Source: Aequorivita sp. (GTDB lineage Bacteria > Bacteroidota > Bacteroidia > Flavobacteriales > Flavobacteriaceae). Taken from it: a DNA stretch of 64,000 bases. The DNA lies in assembly GCA_024637015.1 (NCBI GenBank), contig JAGXGE010000004.1, positions 186,001 through 250,000 of the forward strand, read 5' to 3'. Below are positions 63,506-64,000 of this stretch, in pieces. The notes below the pieces were generated by a model. It did no database searches. It was not told the origin of the DNA and saw only the letters and a program-made list of their open reading frames with translations. Both the position numbers and the translations under genes were made by a program. Numbering within the stretch: the first letter of the stretch is position 1; each line of letters starts with the position of its first letter.

Positions 63506-64000
63506 ATGCAATCCAAAACCCCAAAAAATTCGTTGACTATTTATACCGACATGGTCCTTCCCAGCGAAACCAATCCTATAGGAAATATGTTCGGTGGTGA
63601 ACTACTGGCCAGAATGGATCGTGCTGCTAGTATAGCCGCTCGCCGACACAGTAGAAGAATTGTGGTTACCGCTTCTGTAAATCACGTGGCATTCAACAAA
63701 ATGATTCCATTGGGAAGTGTGGTAACGGTTGAGGCAAAGGTTTCACGTGCGTTTAGCAGTTCTATGGAAGTGTATATGGACGTTTATATTGAAGACCGCG
63801 AAAGTGGCGAAAGAAGCCTTTCCAACGAAGCCATTTATACTTTTGTCGCAGTGGACGAAATGGGCCACCCTGTTCGTGTTCCCGAGCTTATTCCGGAAAC
63901 CGAAATTGAAAAGTCTCGATTTATTGCGGCACTCCGTCGCAAACAACTTAGTTTGGTTCTGGCTGGAAAAATGAAAGCCAAAGATGCTACGGAACTAAAG
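63506..64000 (+). CDS. Acyl-CoA thioesterase (hotdog fold), partial
   Basis: The frame from ATG 63506 runs open to the end of the window (165 codons) and continues beyond it. The product shows the YciA/BACH-type hotdog features: ETNPIGNMFGGELLARMDRA with the catalytic acidic residue region, then VTASVNHVAFNKMIPLGSVV and VYMDVYIEDRESGER. It hydrolyses acyl-CoA to free acid and CoA. Its strong promoter supports this start. An overlapping frame from 63729 is not coding. Confidence 0.92.
   Translation, partial: MQSKTPKNSLTIYTDMVLPSETNPIGNMFGGELLARMDRAASIAARRHSRRIVVTASVNHVAFNKMIPLGSVVTVEAKVSRAFSSSMEVYMDVYIEDRESGERSLSNEAIYTFVAVDEMGHPVRVPELIPETEIEKSRFIAALRRKQLSLVLAGKMKAKDATELK

Noticed and set aside
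63729-63974. An 81-codon ORF near the window end
   Set aside because: It is out of frame with the acyl-CoA thioesterase, which explains the region fully from 63506 to the window edge.
1-64000. CRISPR arrays, tRNA/rRNA genes, intact insertion sequences or prophage
   Set aside because: No regularly spaced identical repeats with unique spacers, no tRNA-like T-loop sequences noticed, and no transposase, integrase or phage structural genes. The S74 fibre gene stands alone and has a signal peptide.

Overview
The window is a 64-kb stretch of chromosome from a Bacteroidota bacterium of the family Flavobacteriaceae; the genus cannot be fixed from sequence alone. The evidence is a low GC content, Bacteroidetes-type promoters (TTG/TTTG and TAnnTTTG), almost no Shine-Dalgarno sites, four secreted proteins with type IX secretion (T9SS) C-terminal sorting domains, the gliding lipoprotein GldH, and a class of ECF sigma gene followed by a fused membrane/barrel protein that is typical of the group. 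No rRNA, tRNA, CRISPR array, intact insertion sequence or prophage was seen.

Layout. 0.2-8.3 kb: a phosphate regulon with an OprO/P-type porin, pstS-pstC-pstA-pstB, phoU and a PiT transporter with a PhoU-like tail. Matching 11-bp-period direct repeats precede the porin, pstS and pit genes. 8.4-12.4 kb: a small unknown gene and class Ia ribonucleotide reductase (nrdB, nrdA). 12.7-29.2 kb: a sensor kinase and a nearly complete haem pathway, hemJ, hemH (with a MATE exporter), an AraC regulator, then hemA, hemC, trkH, trkA, hemD, hemE, two membrane or unknown genes, hemF and hemB. The K+ uptake genes trkH/trkA sit inside the haem operon. 29-34 kb: a CNNM/CBS membrane protein, a hybrid kinase, an O6-alkylguanine methyltransferase and a serine hydrolase.

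34.2-36.9 kb is a gene graveyard: fragments of an ACC-deaminase-like gene, a zincin-like conserved hypothetical, urocanate hydratase and a second serine hydrolase tail surround one intact gene for a secreted fibre protein with a self-cleaving S74 chaperone. 37-41 kb: a DnaQ-like exonuclease, a lipoprotein with a repeated GHRCDI motif and a large M4 metalloprotease. 41.3-45.6 kb: a double-ATPase peptide ABC protein and the succinyl/3-oxoacid CoA-transferase pair scoAB, separated by a mosaic tandem duplication. The duplication carries two near-identical 209-bp blocks, each with the same 29-codon ORF and terminator.

45.7-51 kb: PBP1A, gldH and a PSP1/RicT gene in one operon, then the tRNA hydroxylase trhO. 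51-56 kb: a secreted zinc protease whose signal peptide is frameshifted at a poly-T tract, an LRR T9SS protein, an octamer microsatellite, a two-repeat protein of unknown function and a degenerate 21-bp tandem repeat array. 56-64 kb: recA, an ECF sigma factor with its membrane/barrel partner, plsC, trpS, dprA, a SPOR/HU-like protein and the start of an acyl-CoA thioesterase.

Most genes are ordinary housekeeping genes. The parts that known families explain least are the duplicated 209-bp block with its tiny hydrophobic ORF, the 21-bp repeat array beside the two-repeat protein, and the shared phosphate-operator-like repeats.
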